A stretch of DNA of 64,000 bases from an uncultured Flavobacterium sp. (GTDB lineage: Bacteria > Bacteroidota > Bacteroidia > Flavobacteriales > Flavobacteriaceae), in assembly GCF_951805225.1 (NCBI RefSeq), contig NZ_OX638201.1, forward strand, positions 4,030,001-4,094,000, written 5' to 3'. The position numbers and the translations under genes are program-made. The notes under the pieces were generated by a model. The model was not told the DNA's origin. It saw nothing but the letters and a program-made list of their open reading frames with translations, and made no database searches. Below, piece after piece: positions 8,829 to 18,002 of the stretch; within the stretch, counting starts at the first letter, position 1, and each line of letters opens with the position of its first letter.

Positions 8829-10736
8829 CTAGTTCTTGGTTAATATAATTTTGGCGTTATCGTTTCTTGACACTTGCTCCATAAAAAGGCGATATTCATC
8901 GTATTCTTTACTTGAATATTTTCCTTTATTTAAAAACATCGAGCGTTTGTAGGTCAGTTTATTATTTTCTTTTTTAATGATTTCGGTTTTGTATTCTCCA
9001 AATTTGCCTTTTAATTCAAAGTTCGAAGGCAAAAATTCAATGGTAAAACCTGCTGGCAGATTGATTTCGATTTCATCTGTATCTAAGTAACCACGCTGAA
9101 TTTGAAATGGATTCTTTCTATTTCGGATTCTCTTTACATTACCTGAACTTTGATTGAAGGCGTCAATTGGAAAAATCATCTTATTAGCAGAAATTGTCGC
9201 GTAACTTATTGCGCTTACCTGAATATCTTCTGTAAAACGAATATTTTCTTTGTCGTTTGTAAAAGTTATTTTACCCAATTTCAAATTATTGATATTGTCC
9301 CAATATTTCTTGTAATGAGCTTCTTTTTCTGTTGGTTGCAAAGTTTCAACTTGTGCTTTAGAACTATATTGTGATCCTTCTGAAATAACAGAAATTGCTC
9401 CGGAGAAATTTCCGTTTTCATCAATAGTATAAAAACCTTTATCTTTTTGTGTATTACCAGGATCAGCATAAATTGTAGTTCTAACAATTACACCACCTTC
9501 TGGTTTAACGACCAAAACATCTCTATCATCCGTAAAAGTTCCTTGATACCCAAAAGGATCATCCTGACTTGTACATTCAAGAAATGTATAACTATTCCCA
9601 TTTGGAATTGCTAATATCATGTGATTTCCCTGCATCGAAACAAAATCAGATTGAATATTCGACTTGTAACGATCTCCATATAAAATAGTATTATAAGAAG
9701 GAACATCAACGGTCTGCAAAAGTGCTTTTGTATAATTTGACAATGCTTTACAATCTCCATATCCCAATCGATCTACATCAGAAGCAAGCATAGGTTTCCA
9801 GCCTCCAATACCAATTGCAATATTTACATATCTTGATTTTTTCTGAACATACTCGTAGATAATTTTGGCTTTCTTGATTGGATCTTTTTCATCACCAACC
9901 AATGCTTTTATTTTAGTCACAGTTTCTTCAGGTAAAACTGTCGTTCCTGCAAGAATTTTTTCACTGTACCATTTACCAAACGCTTCCCATGTTGTAGCAG
10001 TTCCGTCTACACCTTCTAAGTGAAAATGCTCTAATCCCATCATAACTTTAGGGAAAAGATCTTCTGCAGATGGACTGTAGTCTTCTCCTTTTCTGGCATA
10101 AATATTTACTGCAGTGTAACTAAGTTTTGTATCGCTATCTACCGTTTTATTTATTTTAAAATCAGAAAACTGAAATTCTTTCTTTTTAAATCCCAGGTTA
10201 TTTGGATAAGAAACATTTAAGACAGATTTCTCTATACTAACATTATAACCGCTCAAAAAATACCATTTTGGAATAAAAGCAGTATTTGAAGTTTCGACTT
10301 CACTAGTATATACAATCGTAAATGGATACGAAATTGGAGTATAATCTAAATAAATTACTCGACTATCTGAAAAAAGAGTGCTTCCGCTGACAGCACTTTG
10401 ATCTTTAAAATCTTTTTTTCTAATCTTTTTGATTTCATTACCAAGCTCGTCATAAACAACTGCTTCAATACTTTTTATACCAGTTGTTTTATCATAGTGT
10501 TGATAAGCGTTGATATCCTCAAGACCTTTCTCATTTAAAACCGTTACAATTCTCTGGGTTTTCAAAGTCATATCACGCTGTGAAGCAATAATAATATCCA
10601 ATTGATCCAAACGGACTACAGCATTGGCATTTTCTTTAAGACTATCGGAGATTTTTGAAACAGGATATTCGCCTTTTTGGGCAGAAGAAAGAAGCGTAAC
10701 AAAGAAGAAAAGTAACGCAAAAACAAAGGTTTTCAT
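8829..10736 (-). CDS. DUF3857 domain-containing transglutaminase-like protein, active-site intact
   Basis: The protein has 635 residues with a signal peptide (cleavage near SSAQ, residue 20), an N-terminal DUF3857 domain, and a transglutaminase core around residues 280-400. The core has GYGDCKALS (Cys329) and GNHMIL (His372). The third position is Glu387 in FLECT where Asp is usual. It belongs to the Bacteroidetes DUF3857 proteins, presumed periplasmic or outer-membrane associated. It is the first of four tandem DUF3857 genes and has an exact TATATTTG promoter element 16 bp before its start. It is the only member of the cluster that could be catalytic. The substrate is unknown. Confidence 0.88.
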   Translation of the reverse strand: MKTFVFALLFFFVTLLSSAQKGEYPVSKISDSLKENANAVVRLDQLDIIIASQRDMTLKTQRIVTVLNEKGLEDINAYQHYDKTTGIKSIEAVVYDELGNEIKKIRKKDFKDQSAVSGSTLFSDSRVIYLDYTPISYPFTIVYTSEVETSNTAFIPKWYFLSGYNVSIEKSVLNVSYPNNLGFKKKEFQFSDFKINKTVDSDTKLSYTAVNIYARKGEDYSPSAEDLFPKVMMGLEHFHLEGVDGTATTWEAFGKWYSEKILAGTTVLPEETVTKIKALVGDEKDPIKKAKIIYEYVQKKSRYVNIAIGIGGWKPMLASDVDRLGYGDCKALSNYTKALLQTVDVPSYNTILYGDRYKSNIQSDFVSMQGNHMILAIPNGNSYTFLECTSQDDPFGYQGTFTDDRDVLVVKPEGGVIVRTTIYADPGNTQKDKGFYTIDENGNFSGAISVISEGSQYSSKAQVETLQPTEKEAHYKKYWDNINNLKLGKITFTNDKENIRFTEDIQVSAISYATISANKMIFPIDAFNQSSGNVKRIRNRKNPFQIQRGYLDTDEIEINLPAGFTIEFLPSNFELKGKFGEYKTEIIKKENNKLTYKRSMFLNKGKYSSKEYDEYRLFMEQVSRNDNAKIILTKN

Positions 10737-10752
10737 TAGTAAGTAATTTCGC

Positions 10753-10760
10753 CAAATATA
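10753..10760 (-). promoter_or_regulatory. -7 promoter element for the DUF3857 gene cluster
   Basis: TATATTTG on the minus strand matches TANNTTTG exactly and lies 16 bp before the ATG at 10736. I did not find a convincing -33 TTG at the usual distance. Confidence 0.5.
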
Positions 10761-10822
10761 TATTATTTTTAGAAACCTTTAACACCGGTGTAAGAATTTT
10801 TTAATCTTTCTCTAATTATTTT

Positions 10823-11275
10823 TTAATCTCTGTTTTTACTGTCCATTAAAATTGTTACAGGCCCGTCATTTAAGAGATTAACCTTCATATCAGCACCAAA
10901 AATTCCGGTTTGTACTTTTTTATTAAAATCCTTTTCTAACGATTTTACAAAATTTTCATACATCGGAATTGCAAATTCAGGTTTTGCAGCTTTTATATAA
11001 GAAGGGCGATTCCCTTTTTTTGTAGAAGCATGAAGTGTAAACTGGCTTACAACTATAATATCTCCATCGATATCCTGAACCGAGCAGTTCATCACATCAT
11101 TTTCGTCACCAAAAATTCTCATTTTTATGATTTTTCCAACAAGCCAGTCAATATCTTCTTGAGTGTCGGCATCTTCAATTCCAACTAAAACCAATAATCC
11201 TTTTTGAATGTCTGCTATTTTTTTTTCATCAACTGTTACTGATGCTTGGGAAACTCTTTGAAGAACAATTTTCAT
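10823..11275 (-). CDS. dtd: D-aminoacyl-tRNA deacylase
   Basis: Dtd hydrolyses D-amino acids (and glycine) mischarged on tRNA, a proofreading step in the cytoplasm. The 150-residue protein has the normal length and both diagnostic motifs: SQFT at residues 77-80 and the Gly-cisPro motif in NDGPVT (G138-P139). The N-terminus MKIVLQRVSQASVTV is typical. It lies upstream of the DUF3857 cluster on the same strand, with an 86-bp gap that contains that cluster's promoter element. Confidence 0.95.
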   Translation of the reverse strand: MKIVLQRVSQASVTVDEKKIADIQKGLLVLVGIEDADTQEDIDWLVGKIIKMRIFGDENDVMNCSVQDIDGDIIVVSQFTLHASTKKGNRPSYIKAAKPEFAIPMYENFVKSLEKDFNKKVQTGIFGADMKVNLLNDGPVTILMDSKNRD

Positions 11276-11343
11276 ATTTTATCTAATGATGTGTGGTTTT
11301 GTCACAGATTACACGAATTAAAAAGGTTTTAAATTCTAACGTT

Positions 11344-11363
11344 AGATGCACTGCAGTGCATCT
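11344..11363. repeat. 20-bp perfect palindrome
   Basis: AGATGCACTGCAGTGCATCT lies between rsgA and dtd, within an intergenic stretch that also has the phrase CACAGATTACACGAATTA (about 11303-11320). Both look like dispersed intergenic repeats rather than gene-specific signals. Confidence 0.6.
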
Positions 11364-11407
11364 CTACATTCAAACTTTCTCCACAATTAACAATTCATAA
11401 TTAACAA

Positions 11408-12385
11408 TTATTTCCTAAGTTCGTCACTTGCTTTTCGATCTTCATCATAAGAATCTGTACGATAATTTTCATCATCACCTTCTAAGATCTTCAAGTAACT
11501 ATTGTAACGAGACCAAGCAATCTCGTCTTTTTCTAAAGCTGCTTTTATAGCACAATGTGGCTCTTCTTTATGCAAGCAATTATTGAATTTACATTGATCT
11601 TTTAATTTGAAGAATTCCGGAAAATAACCACTGATTTCTTCTTTCTCCATATCAACGATTCCAAAACCTTTAATTCCCGGAGTATCGATAATTTTTGCAT
11701 TAAAAGACAAATCATACATTTCAGCAAAAGTAGTCGTATGCTGACCTTGCTTACTGGCTTCAGAAATAGTTTTGGTTTTAAGATGTAATGAAGGTTCCAT
11801 TGCGTTTACCAAAGTCGATTTTCCAACACCTGAATGTCCCGAAAACATACTTACTTTGCCAATCATCATTTCTTTTAATTCATCGACACCTTTCATTTCT
11901 GTAGAAGAAACACGAAGACATTTATAACCAATTTGCTGATAAACGTATTGCATATACAATTGATCTTCGAGTGTGGCTTCGTCAAAAGTATCTATTTTAT
12001 TAAAAACCAAAATCGTTTCAATATTATAAGCTTCAGCTGTTACCAAAAAACGATCAATAAAGTTGAATGTTGTTGGCGGGTTATTAATCGTAATCAATAA
12101 AAAAACGCGATCAATATTTGATGCGATAATATGCATTTGATGTGATAAATTAACCGATTTACGAACGATGTAATTCTTTCTTTCGTGAATATGATGAATC
12201 GTTCCCGTTAAAGTATCTGAAGTTTCTTCGAGTTCATAATCTACAATATCGCCTACAGCAATAGGATTTGTACTTTTAATACCTTTCATCCTAAACTTCC
12301 CTTTCATACGGCATTCTATAAAATCACCTTTTTCAGATTTTACCGTGTACCAACTTCCTGTAGATTTATATACGAGTCCTGTCAT
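11408..12385 (-). CDS. rsgA: Ribosome small subunit-dependent GTPase A
   Basis: RsgA is a circularly permuted GTPase that checks late 30S subunit maturation. The 325-residue protein shows an N-terminal OB-like region, then G4 NKID (129-132), the P-loop GHSGVGKST (183-191), G3 DTPG (234-237), and a C-terminal zinc knuckle with Cys265, Cys270, His272 and Cys278. This order of G4 before G1 is diagnostic. The length is normal for the family. It is read in the same direction as dtd but is separated by 132 bp containing a palindromic repeat. Confidence 0.96.
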   Translation of the reverse strand: MTGLVYKSTGSWYTVKSEKGDFIECRMKGKFRMKGIKSTNPIAVGDIVDYELEETSDTLTGTIHHIHERKNYIVRKSVNLSHQMHIIASNIDRVFLLITINNPPTTFNFIDRFLVTAEAYNIETILVFNKIDTFDEATLEDQLYMQYVYQQIGYKCLRVSSTEMKGVDELKEMMIGKVSMFSGHSGVGKSTLVNAMEPSLHLKTKTISEASKQGQHTTTFAEMYDLSFNAKIIDTPGIKGFGIVDMEKEEISGYFPEFFKLKDQCKFNNCLHKEEPHCAIKAALEKDEIAWSRYNSYLKILEGDDENYRTDSYDEDRKASDELRK

Positions 12386-12441
12386 TCTTTAATTTTAGAT
12401 TTCTGATTTTAGCTTTTAGATTGCTCTTTGAACTAAAAAAT

Positions 12442-12490
12442 AAAAGGCAAAATTACGTTTTTAGAATTGAACAACGCAATTTCGCCTTTT
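12442..12490 (-). terminator. Hairpin after the VIT-domain gene
   Basis: A 16-bp imperfect stem (AAAAGGC... at 12442 and ...GCCTTTT ending 12490, two mismatches) follows the stop codon of the gene ending at 12522. The A/T-flanked stem can act as an intrinsic terminator on either strand. Confidence 0.6.
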
Positions 12491-12521
12491 AAAATTAAAG
12501 ACTTACCCTTAAATTAAAGGT

Positions 12522-15500
12522 TTACCAAACGATTTCTGCTAAAATTTCATTCTCTTTGATTTTTCCTAACTGAAGTGTTTTTAAAGTTTTTGACGTTTTT
12601 CCGGCTTTGGTTGTGTAAATTTCTACCATAATGGTTGCTGGACCATCTTCTGTTAATTTTGTTTCGCCAAAATAATTCGTTTTGATTTTATAATTTCCTT
12701 TAATAGCATTTCGAATTAAATACTGTTCAGGTCCGTAACCTCGCGTAAAGTCTTTTGAAAATCTCGCACCCGCCACAGTACTCTTATGACCGTAATAACA
12801 TTCTTCGCCATTTGGTTCAATTACATGAAGATCTAAATCGACATCCATTTGATTCCAGTTCATTATTATTCTAATATCAACCGGCATTTTGTCAAGATAT
12901 TTTTTATCTAATTTTTCGGTTTTCAATCCCGAATGTTCTGTAATCATTCGATTCAAATCCATTAATATAATATCTTCAACACCTTCATAATGACTGCGCA
13001 TTTCGCCATAATAATTCACCTCCAACGCTTTGATCAATTCATCAAAAGCTTCCTGATATTTTCCGTCATCTTCAAGAGTCAATGCATAATCGCGTAAACT
13101 CTGCGGTTCATGCGATCTCCATTTCACAACTTGTTTTGCTGTAAATACTGCATCATCATAATCCTGCCACTGACGTAAAGTATAAGTTAATGTTTTATAT
13201 AACTGATGATTTTCTAAACCCAAATCGGCAATATTACTGATTATCTGCAATGCTTTTTTAACATCGCCCTGATTGTAGAAAAAGTGTGCTACATCAAAAT
13301 AAAAACTTGGATTTCTTTCCTGTGCTTTTCTTAATTCAAAATACAAATCATATTGTTTTTCTTTTGGAGCTGCAGCCAAAGCTTTCAAATACAATCTGTC
13401 CGGATTCCAAATTTTAAACTTATTCGGATTTTTTGTAGTAACACTAATAATCCCATCTGCCGCTCGACTGCCATAAATAGAGGTAATAGAAGGATCTGTA
13501 ATTTTATCGACCGAAAGCATATTTGCATTTACTATATCTTCGAGTCTTCCATCAAAAATTTGTCCATCAACAATTATTAAAAGTTCCTTGTTTTTACTAT
13601 CAGACAAATATCCTCTCACGATAGTTTTACTATAATCGTCTTCTTGTTCCGTTTTGGCTCCTTCGGGTTTAACAACAGATTGCGTCATAGTATTAGTTAA
13701 TCCTGGAGCAATATTTTTTGCAGGTCGGTATGATTTTTCTTTTTTGGCTTGATTTTCTACAGACTCCAATCTCATTGCAGATACTGGTGCTGCGTTATAT
13801 ACTACATTATCTTCCATAACTTCACTTGCCTGTCCTGCTCCAATAGGCTCATCAACTGTCAAAACAGCATCTGAATCACCATTTATTGTTCCCGAACCTC
13901 TCTTTTTCTTTGACTTTGGCAAAACTTTTGGGGCTACATATTTTGTATCAAGTTTCCACCAATAATTTAATGCTGTAAAATAACCACCTACATTTTCCCA
14001 GTTACTAGTTTGTTTTGCCAGACGACTGTCTTGTTCCTGTTTTTTTATTTTGTCAAATTCTGCACGTAATTCTGCAGGAGGAATAATATCATACATAATA
14101 TAATCCTGAAGATTTTCCAGAACAATCAACGAAGTATTTTTGGTAATTATTCCGTATTTCTTTCCTAAAGTTTCAATTTCTTCAGCATTTTTGTCGTATT
14201 GCAATTCAAGATTTGCGATTTTCTTTTGCGCCCAAAGTTTTTCAATATTAACCTCACTTGCATTTTGATTTGCTTCATCAAAAGTTATTTTTCTTTCCAA
14301 AATAGCATCATCGCCATTACCAAACAACAACGTAATTTCATTTTTCGGATTTAATGATATTCCCGAAAAACTAAAATTCCCTGAAACCGAAGTTCCTTCC
14401 ATCGGAAATAAATCAGTAATTAAAAGATTTTCTTTTATGCCCAAAAATTTCAAATTTGTACTAATCAATTTATCTAAAGCATTTTCGGTACTCAATTGAT
14501 TTAGATTGATGAAATTCCCTCCCGTTTGTGAAGAGGAATAATTTAAAAAAGCAAAGTCAGCCGAGACAGAAGACGAAATGGTAAACACCGCTTTTTTAGT
14601 TTTTGGAAATGAGCTTTCACTCAATGACGATAAACCATCTGTAGAAAATAAATACTGATCATGATTTGCAAAATTCAATTGCGAATAACGGGTTCCGCCA
14701 TCGTATTTTGTGTTTTCTAAAACCGTTTTTAATTCACTCCAATTTCCATTAGAAATAACAAAATCTTTTTGCTTTTCAAAAGTGTAATTCAAAAAGTACA
14801 AAGTCACTTTTGTATTTTTTATCTTTTGAAAATAAGCGTCTAATAAGTCCAATTCTTTTTTAAGATCACGATTCTGACAGCTCAGAGAATTATCCCAGAT
14901 TAAACCAATTGAAGAAGGTGTTTTTCTTGATTTAGCATTACCTTCAATAAAAACATTTCCATAAAAATAATACTGACCGCCTGCATCTTGGGTCAAAACA
15001 CTCGGTGTATTATTTTGTATTGGAACTTCAAAAACTAATTTTTCATCCGGCTGATAATTTTCTTTTTCGAAAGAAGCTTCAAAAGACTGATTCCATTTTG
15101 AGAAAGAAATTCTCGTTGATTTTTCGGTAATTTTTGGAGAAGTTGAAACTCCAATAACAGAAATCTTCACCGAAAAATTATCTAACTTTTTAGGATAACG
15201 ACTCACCAATTGATACACCAAATTATCTTTATCAAAAGCTGAAAGTTCTTCTTCGTAACCAATTATTACAGTTCGTTCTCCGTTTGGCACTAAAGGATAA
15301 ATTCTGGTTCTAAAATTATTTCCATCTACTTTCTCCAACAATCCCGGATCAACACGACGATGTTCGATGGCTTCAAAAACCTGTTTTCCTTTATTTTTAT
15401 TAACCGGAACTGCTTCACGCATTTTGCCATTAATATCAATCGCATATCTTGAAACCGAAACATTTTCCGGCAACGGAAAAATAAGTTCTGCTTCCATCTG

Positions 15501-15734
15501 GCGAGTTCCCGAATTAAAAAAGTGCATTTCGGCAGTTGTATAGGCGATGTTGCCAACCACTTTTACATTGACGAAAAGTTTGTTCATTCTCACTTTCTCT
15601 GCCTCTTCTCCTTTAACGGTAAGTTCAGGACTTTGTGCAAAAGTTTTTGTTCCAATAAAAAACAAAAAGAAAAGCAATACACTCAAATTCATTTGAAGAT
15701 TGCCTTGTGCAGACGGAAACAGTTTTAATTTCAT
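12522..15734 (-). CDS. VIT / von Willebrand A domain protein with TonB-plug-like segment, TPR-like helices and C-terminal DUF2135-like domain
   Basis: This is a large exported protein. The frame opens at 15782, but I prefer the Met at 15734 (MKLKLFPSAQ), which gives 1070 residues and a signal peptide ending TKTFAQ. In numbering from the upstream Met, a VIT domain covers about 60-180 and a von Willebrand A domain with MIDAS DNSLS at 297-301 follows. A segment near 715-790 reads like a SusC plug (IIVDGQIFDG, SIYGSRAADGIISVTTK). It is followed by TPR-like helices and a DUF2135-like C-terminus (DVDLDLHVIEPNGEECYYGH). The function is unknown. Surface adhesion or complex assembly is a guess from the domains. 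It stands alone between two terminators. Confidence 0.8.
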   Translation of the reverse strand: MKLKLFPSAQGNLQMNLSVLLFFLFFIGTKTFAQSPELTVKGEEAEKVRMNKLFVNVKVVGNIAYTTAEMHFFNSGTRQMEAELIFPLPENVSVSRYAIDINGKMREAVPVNKNKGKQVFEAIEHRRVDPGLLEKVDGNNFRTRIYPLVPNGERTVIIGYEEELSAFDKDNLVYQLVSRYPKKLDNFSVKISVIGVSTSPKITEKSTRISFSKWNQSFEASFEKENYQPDEKLVFEVPIQNNTPSVLTQDAGGQYYFYGNVFIEGNAKSRKTPSSIGLIWDNSLSCQNRDLKKELDLLDAYFQKIKNTKVTLYFLNYTFEKQKDFVISNGNWSELKTVLENTKYDGGTRYSQLNFANHDQYLFSTDGLSSLSESSFPKTKKAVFTISSSVSADFAFLNYSSSQTGGNFINLNQLSTENALDKLISTNLKFLGIKENLLITDLFPMEGTSVSGNFSFSGISLNPKNEITLLFGNGDDAILERKITFDEANQNASEVNIEKLWAQKKIANLELQYDKNAEEIETLGKKYGIITKNTSLIVLENLQDYIMYDIIPPAELRAEFDKIKKQEQDSRLAKQTSNWENVGGYFTALNYWWKLDTKYVAPKVLPKSKKKRGSGTINGDSDAVLTVDEPIGAGQASEVMEDNVVYNAAPVSAMRLESVENQAKKEKSYRPAKNIAPGLTNTMTQSVVKPEGAKTEQEDDYSKTIVRGYLSDSKNKELLIIVDGQIFDGRLEDIVNANMLSVDKITDPSITSIYGSRAADGIISVTTKNPNKFKIWNPDRLYLKALAAAPKEKQYDLYFELRKAQERNPSFYFDVAHFFYNQGDVKKALQIISNIADLGLENHQLYKTLTYTLRQWQDYDDAVFTAKQVVKWRSHEPQSLRDYALTLEDDGKYQEAFDELIKALEVNYYGEMRSHYEGVEDIILMDLNRMITEHSGLKTEKLDKKYLDKMPVDIRIIMNWNQMDVDLDLHVIEPNGEECYYGHKSTVAGARFSKDFTRGYGPEQYLIRNAIKGNYKIKTNYFGETKLTEDGPATIMVEIYTTKAGKTSKTLKTLQLGKIKENEILAEIVW

Positions 15735-15810
15735 AATACAAAAATCAAGGTTTATATTGTTATAGAGAACAAAAAACATCAAAAGGTTGGGAAGATAATA
15801 CTTATTCTAA

Positions 15811-15853
15811 AAAAAAATCCCCACCACTTCTTTCAAAATGATGGGGATTTTAA
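15811..15853 (-). terminator. Intrinsic terminator after the aroF-chorismate mutase gene
   Basis: AAAATCCCCA and TGGGGATTTT form the stem, with a loop of about 20 nt. On the minus strand a U-tract follows, ending the aromatic amino acid operon. Confidence 0.8.
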
Positions 15854-15953
15854 AAAAACAATCTATTTTTAAAATTATGAAATAAGAAAACTTTAGAACA
15901 GAATTTATTAAAAACTCAAATTAACTTATATCACATTTATATTTTAAAGAAAA

Positions 15954-17036
15954 TTATGCGTTGAAAATTTTCTCTTGGTGACCAATACTTTCCTGGTGAA
16001 TTGCTTTGAACATTCTCAAAACAAACTCTTCAGTAAGACCTTTTTTCTCTCCTTCAAGAATCATTTTTCCTAAGATTTCGTTCCAACGGTTGTTTTGAAG
16101 AATTGCTACGTTTGCATCTTTTTTCACTTGACCAATTTCGTCAGCAACTTTCATACGTTTTCCTAATAACTCTAATAAGTTAGCATCAAGAACATCGATG
16201 TTAGCTCTTAGTTTAGTCATTTTTTGGCTGTACTCATCTGTAGTATCATCCGTTTTTCTGATAGTCAAATCTTTAATGATTTGCTTCAAAGCATCTGGAG
16301 TAACTTGTTGAGCAGCATCAGACCAAGCATTGTCCGGATCGTAGTGCGTTTCGATAATCATACCATCGTAGTTCAAATCTAAAGCCTCTTGCGTTACTTC
16401 AAAAATCATTTTACGATCTCCGGTAATGTGAGATGGATCGATGATTAATGGTAAATCAGGGAATTTATTTTGCAATTCGATAGCAATTTGCCATTCTGGA
16501 ATGTTTCTGTATTTTGTTTTTTCGTAAGTAGAGAAACCTCTGTGAATAACTCCTAACTTCTCGATTCCAGCCATATGTAAACGCTCTACACCACCTAACC
16601 ATAAAGCTAAATCTGGGTTTACAGGGTTTTTAACCAAAACGATTTTATCAGTTCCTTTCAATGTATCAGCAATTTCCTGAACAGCAAAAGGGTTTGCAGT
16701 TGTACGAGCACCAACCCATAAAACGTCAATATCATGTTCTAAAGCCAGTTTACAGTGAGCTGCAGTCGCAACTTCAGTTCCCATTAATAAACCAGTTTCT
16801 TTTTTAGCTTTTTGTAACCATTTTAAACCAATTTCTCCAACACCTTCAAATCCTCCCGGACGCGTTCTTGGTTTCCAGATTCCTGCTCTGAATACACTAA
16901 CTTTTGAATCTTTTAATTCGTGAGCAATTTTCAATACTTGATCTTCTGTTTCTGCACTACATGGTCCAGCTATCACAAGTGGGTGATTTAAATTGAAATC
17001 TTCTAACCACTTTCTCATTTCTTTCTTATTTTCCAT
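15954..17036 (-). CDS. Bifunctional 3-deoxy-7-phosphoheptulonate synthase / chorismate mutase type II
   Basis: The N-terminal part (about residues 1-260) is a type I-beta DAHP synthase, joining phosphoenolpyruvate and erythrose 4-phosphate. Visible motifs are IAGPCSAET (18-26), FRAGIWKPRTRPGGFEG, LWVGART, LVKNPVNPD, HRGFSTYEK and IDPSHITG. The C-terminal part (about 268-355) is an AroQ-type chorismate mutase (LRANIDVLDANLLELLGKRM). The fusion is characteristic of Bacteroidetes and links pathway entry with the branch to Phe and Tyr. It is the last gene of the pheA operon, 15 bp after tyrA, and would be controlled by the upstream leader. Confidence 0.94.
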   Translation of the reverse strand: MENKKEMRKWLEDFNLNHPLVIAGPCSAETEDQVLKIAHELKDSKVSVFRAGIWKPRTRPGGFEGVGEIGLKWLQKAKKETGLLMGTEVATAAHCKLALEHDIDVLWVGARTTANPFAVQEIADTLKGTDKIVLVKNPVNPDLALWLGGVERLHMAGIEKLGVIHRGFSTYEKTKYRNIPEWQIAIELQNKFPDLPLIIDPSHITGDRKMIFEVTQEALDLNYDGMIIETHYDPDNAWSDAAQQVTPDALKQIIKDLTIRKTDDTTDEYSQKMTKLRANIDVLDANLLELLGKRMKVADEIGQVKKDANVAILQNNRWNEILGKMILEGEKKGLTEEFVLRMFKAIHQESIGHQEKIFNA

Positions 17037-17051
17037 CTTAATTTTTAGTTT

Positions 17052-17909
17052 TTATTTTTTAATTGTTAATCCGTTTAATATCTCTTTAATTTTATTTGTG
17101 CTTTCCATTTCTTCAAAAATGGCATTGTAATTTTCGTCTTTCAGCAAATCTCTAAACCGACTCAGATTTGAAATATATTCTTCTAATGTTTCAATAACGT
17201 GTTCTTTGTTTTGCTTAAAAATTGGTGTCCACATTGCCGGAGAACTTTTTGCTAGACGAACCGTACTTTCAAATCCACTTCCCGCCATATCAAAAATATC
17301 CTGTTCGTCTTTTTCCTTATTCATTACCGTTTTCCCAAGCATAAACGAACTAATGTGCGACAAATGCGAAACGTAAGCAATGTGTTTATCGTGCGAAGTT
17401 GGATCCATATATCGAATCCTCATTCCAATTTCGCTAAAAAGCTGTAATGCCTTTTCCTGCAATTTAAAAGTGGTTTTTTCCACCTCACAAATGATATTTG
17501 TTTTTCCTTTAAACAAACCTTTTATCGCCGCCGAAGGTCCTGAAAACTCCGTTCCTGCAATTGGATGCGTTGCAATAAAATTTCTTCTTTTCGGATGATT
17601 TGCAACTGCATCACAAATTGGTTTTTTAGTCGATCCAACTTCAAAAACAATTGTTTTATCACCAACCAAATCAAGCACTTTAGGCAAAACCGTCAGCGCA
17701 ACATCCACAGGAACCGAAACAATTACAAAATCAGCTTCCGCCAAATCTTCAAAACTTCCTGCCTGATCGATAACGCCTAAATCAATCGCTTCCTGCAAAT
17801 GTTTTTCGTTATTATCTATTCCAAAAATAGTCGCGTTTGGATGTTGATCTTTGATGTCCAGCACCATCGAACCTCCTATTAACCCTATTCCTATTACGTA
17901 TACTTTCAT
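17052..17909 (-). CDS. tyrA: Prephenate dehydrogenase
   Basis: TyrA oxidises prephenate to 4-hydroxyphenylpyruvate with NAD(P)+ in tyrosine synthesis. The 285-residue protein starts with a Rossmann nucleotide-binding motif (VIGIGLIGGSMV, residues 4-15). It also shows THPIAGTEFSGP and the HDKHIAYVSHLSH block, which carries the conserved catalytic His of the family. It has no ACT or chorismate mutase domain, consistent with the mutase being fused to the next gene. It lies third in the operon, between the aminotransferase and aroF. Confidence 0.94.
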   Translation of the reverse strand: MKVYVIGIGLIGGSMVLDIKDQHPNATIFGIDNNEKHLQEAIDLGVIDQAGSFEDLAEADFVIVSVPVDVALTVLPKVLDLVGDKTIVFEVGSTKKPICDAVANHPKRRNFIATHPIAGTEFSGPSAAIKGLFKGKTNIICEVEKTTFKLQEKALQLFSEIGMRIRYMDPTSHDKHIAYVSHLSHISSFMLGKTVMNKEKDEQDIFDMAGSGFESTVRLAKSSPAMWTPIFKQNKEHVIETLEEYISNLSRFRDLLKDENYNAIFEEMESTNKIKEILNGLTIKK

Positions 17910-17926
17910 ATTTATTTTTATTTTTT

Positions 17927-18000
17927 GTCATTGCGAGGAACGAAGCAACCACACTAATAATTGACTCACCAACCGAGATTGCTTCGTCCCTCGCAATGAC
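17927..18000. repeat. GTCATTGCGAGG... inverted repeat inside the aromatic operon
   Basis: The left arm at 17927-17948 and right arm at 17979-18000 are reverse complements over 22 bp with one mismatch and a 30-bp loop. The element fills the 93-bp gap between the aminotransferase and tyrA genes, so the operon mRNA would carry this hairpin. Confidence 0.75.
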
Positions 18001-18002
18001 TT

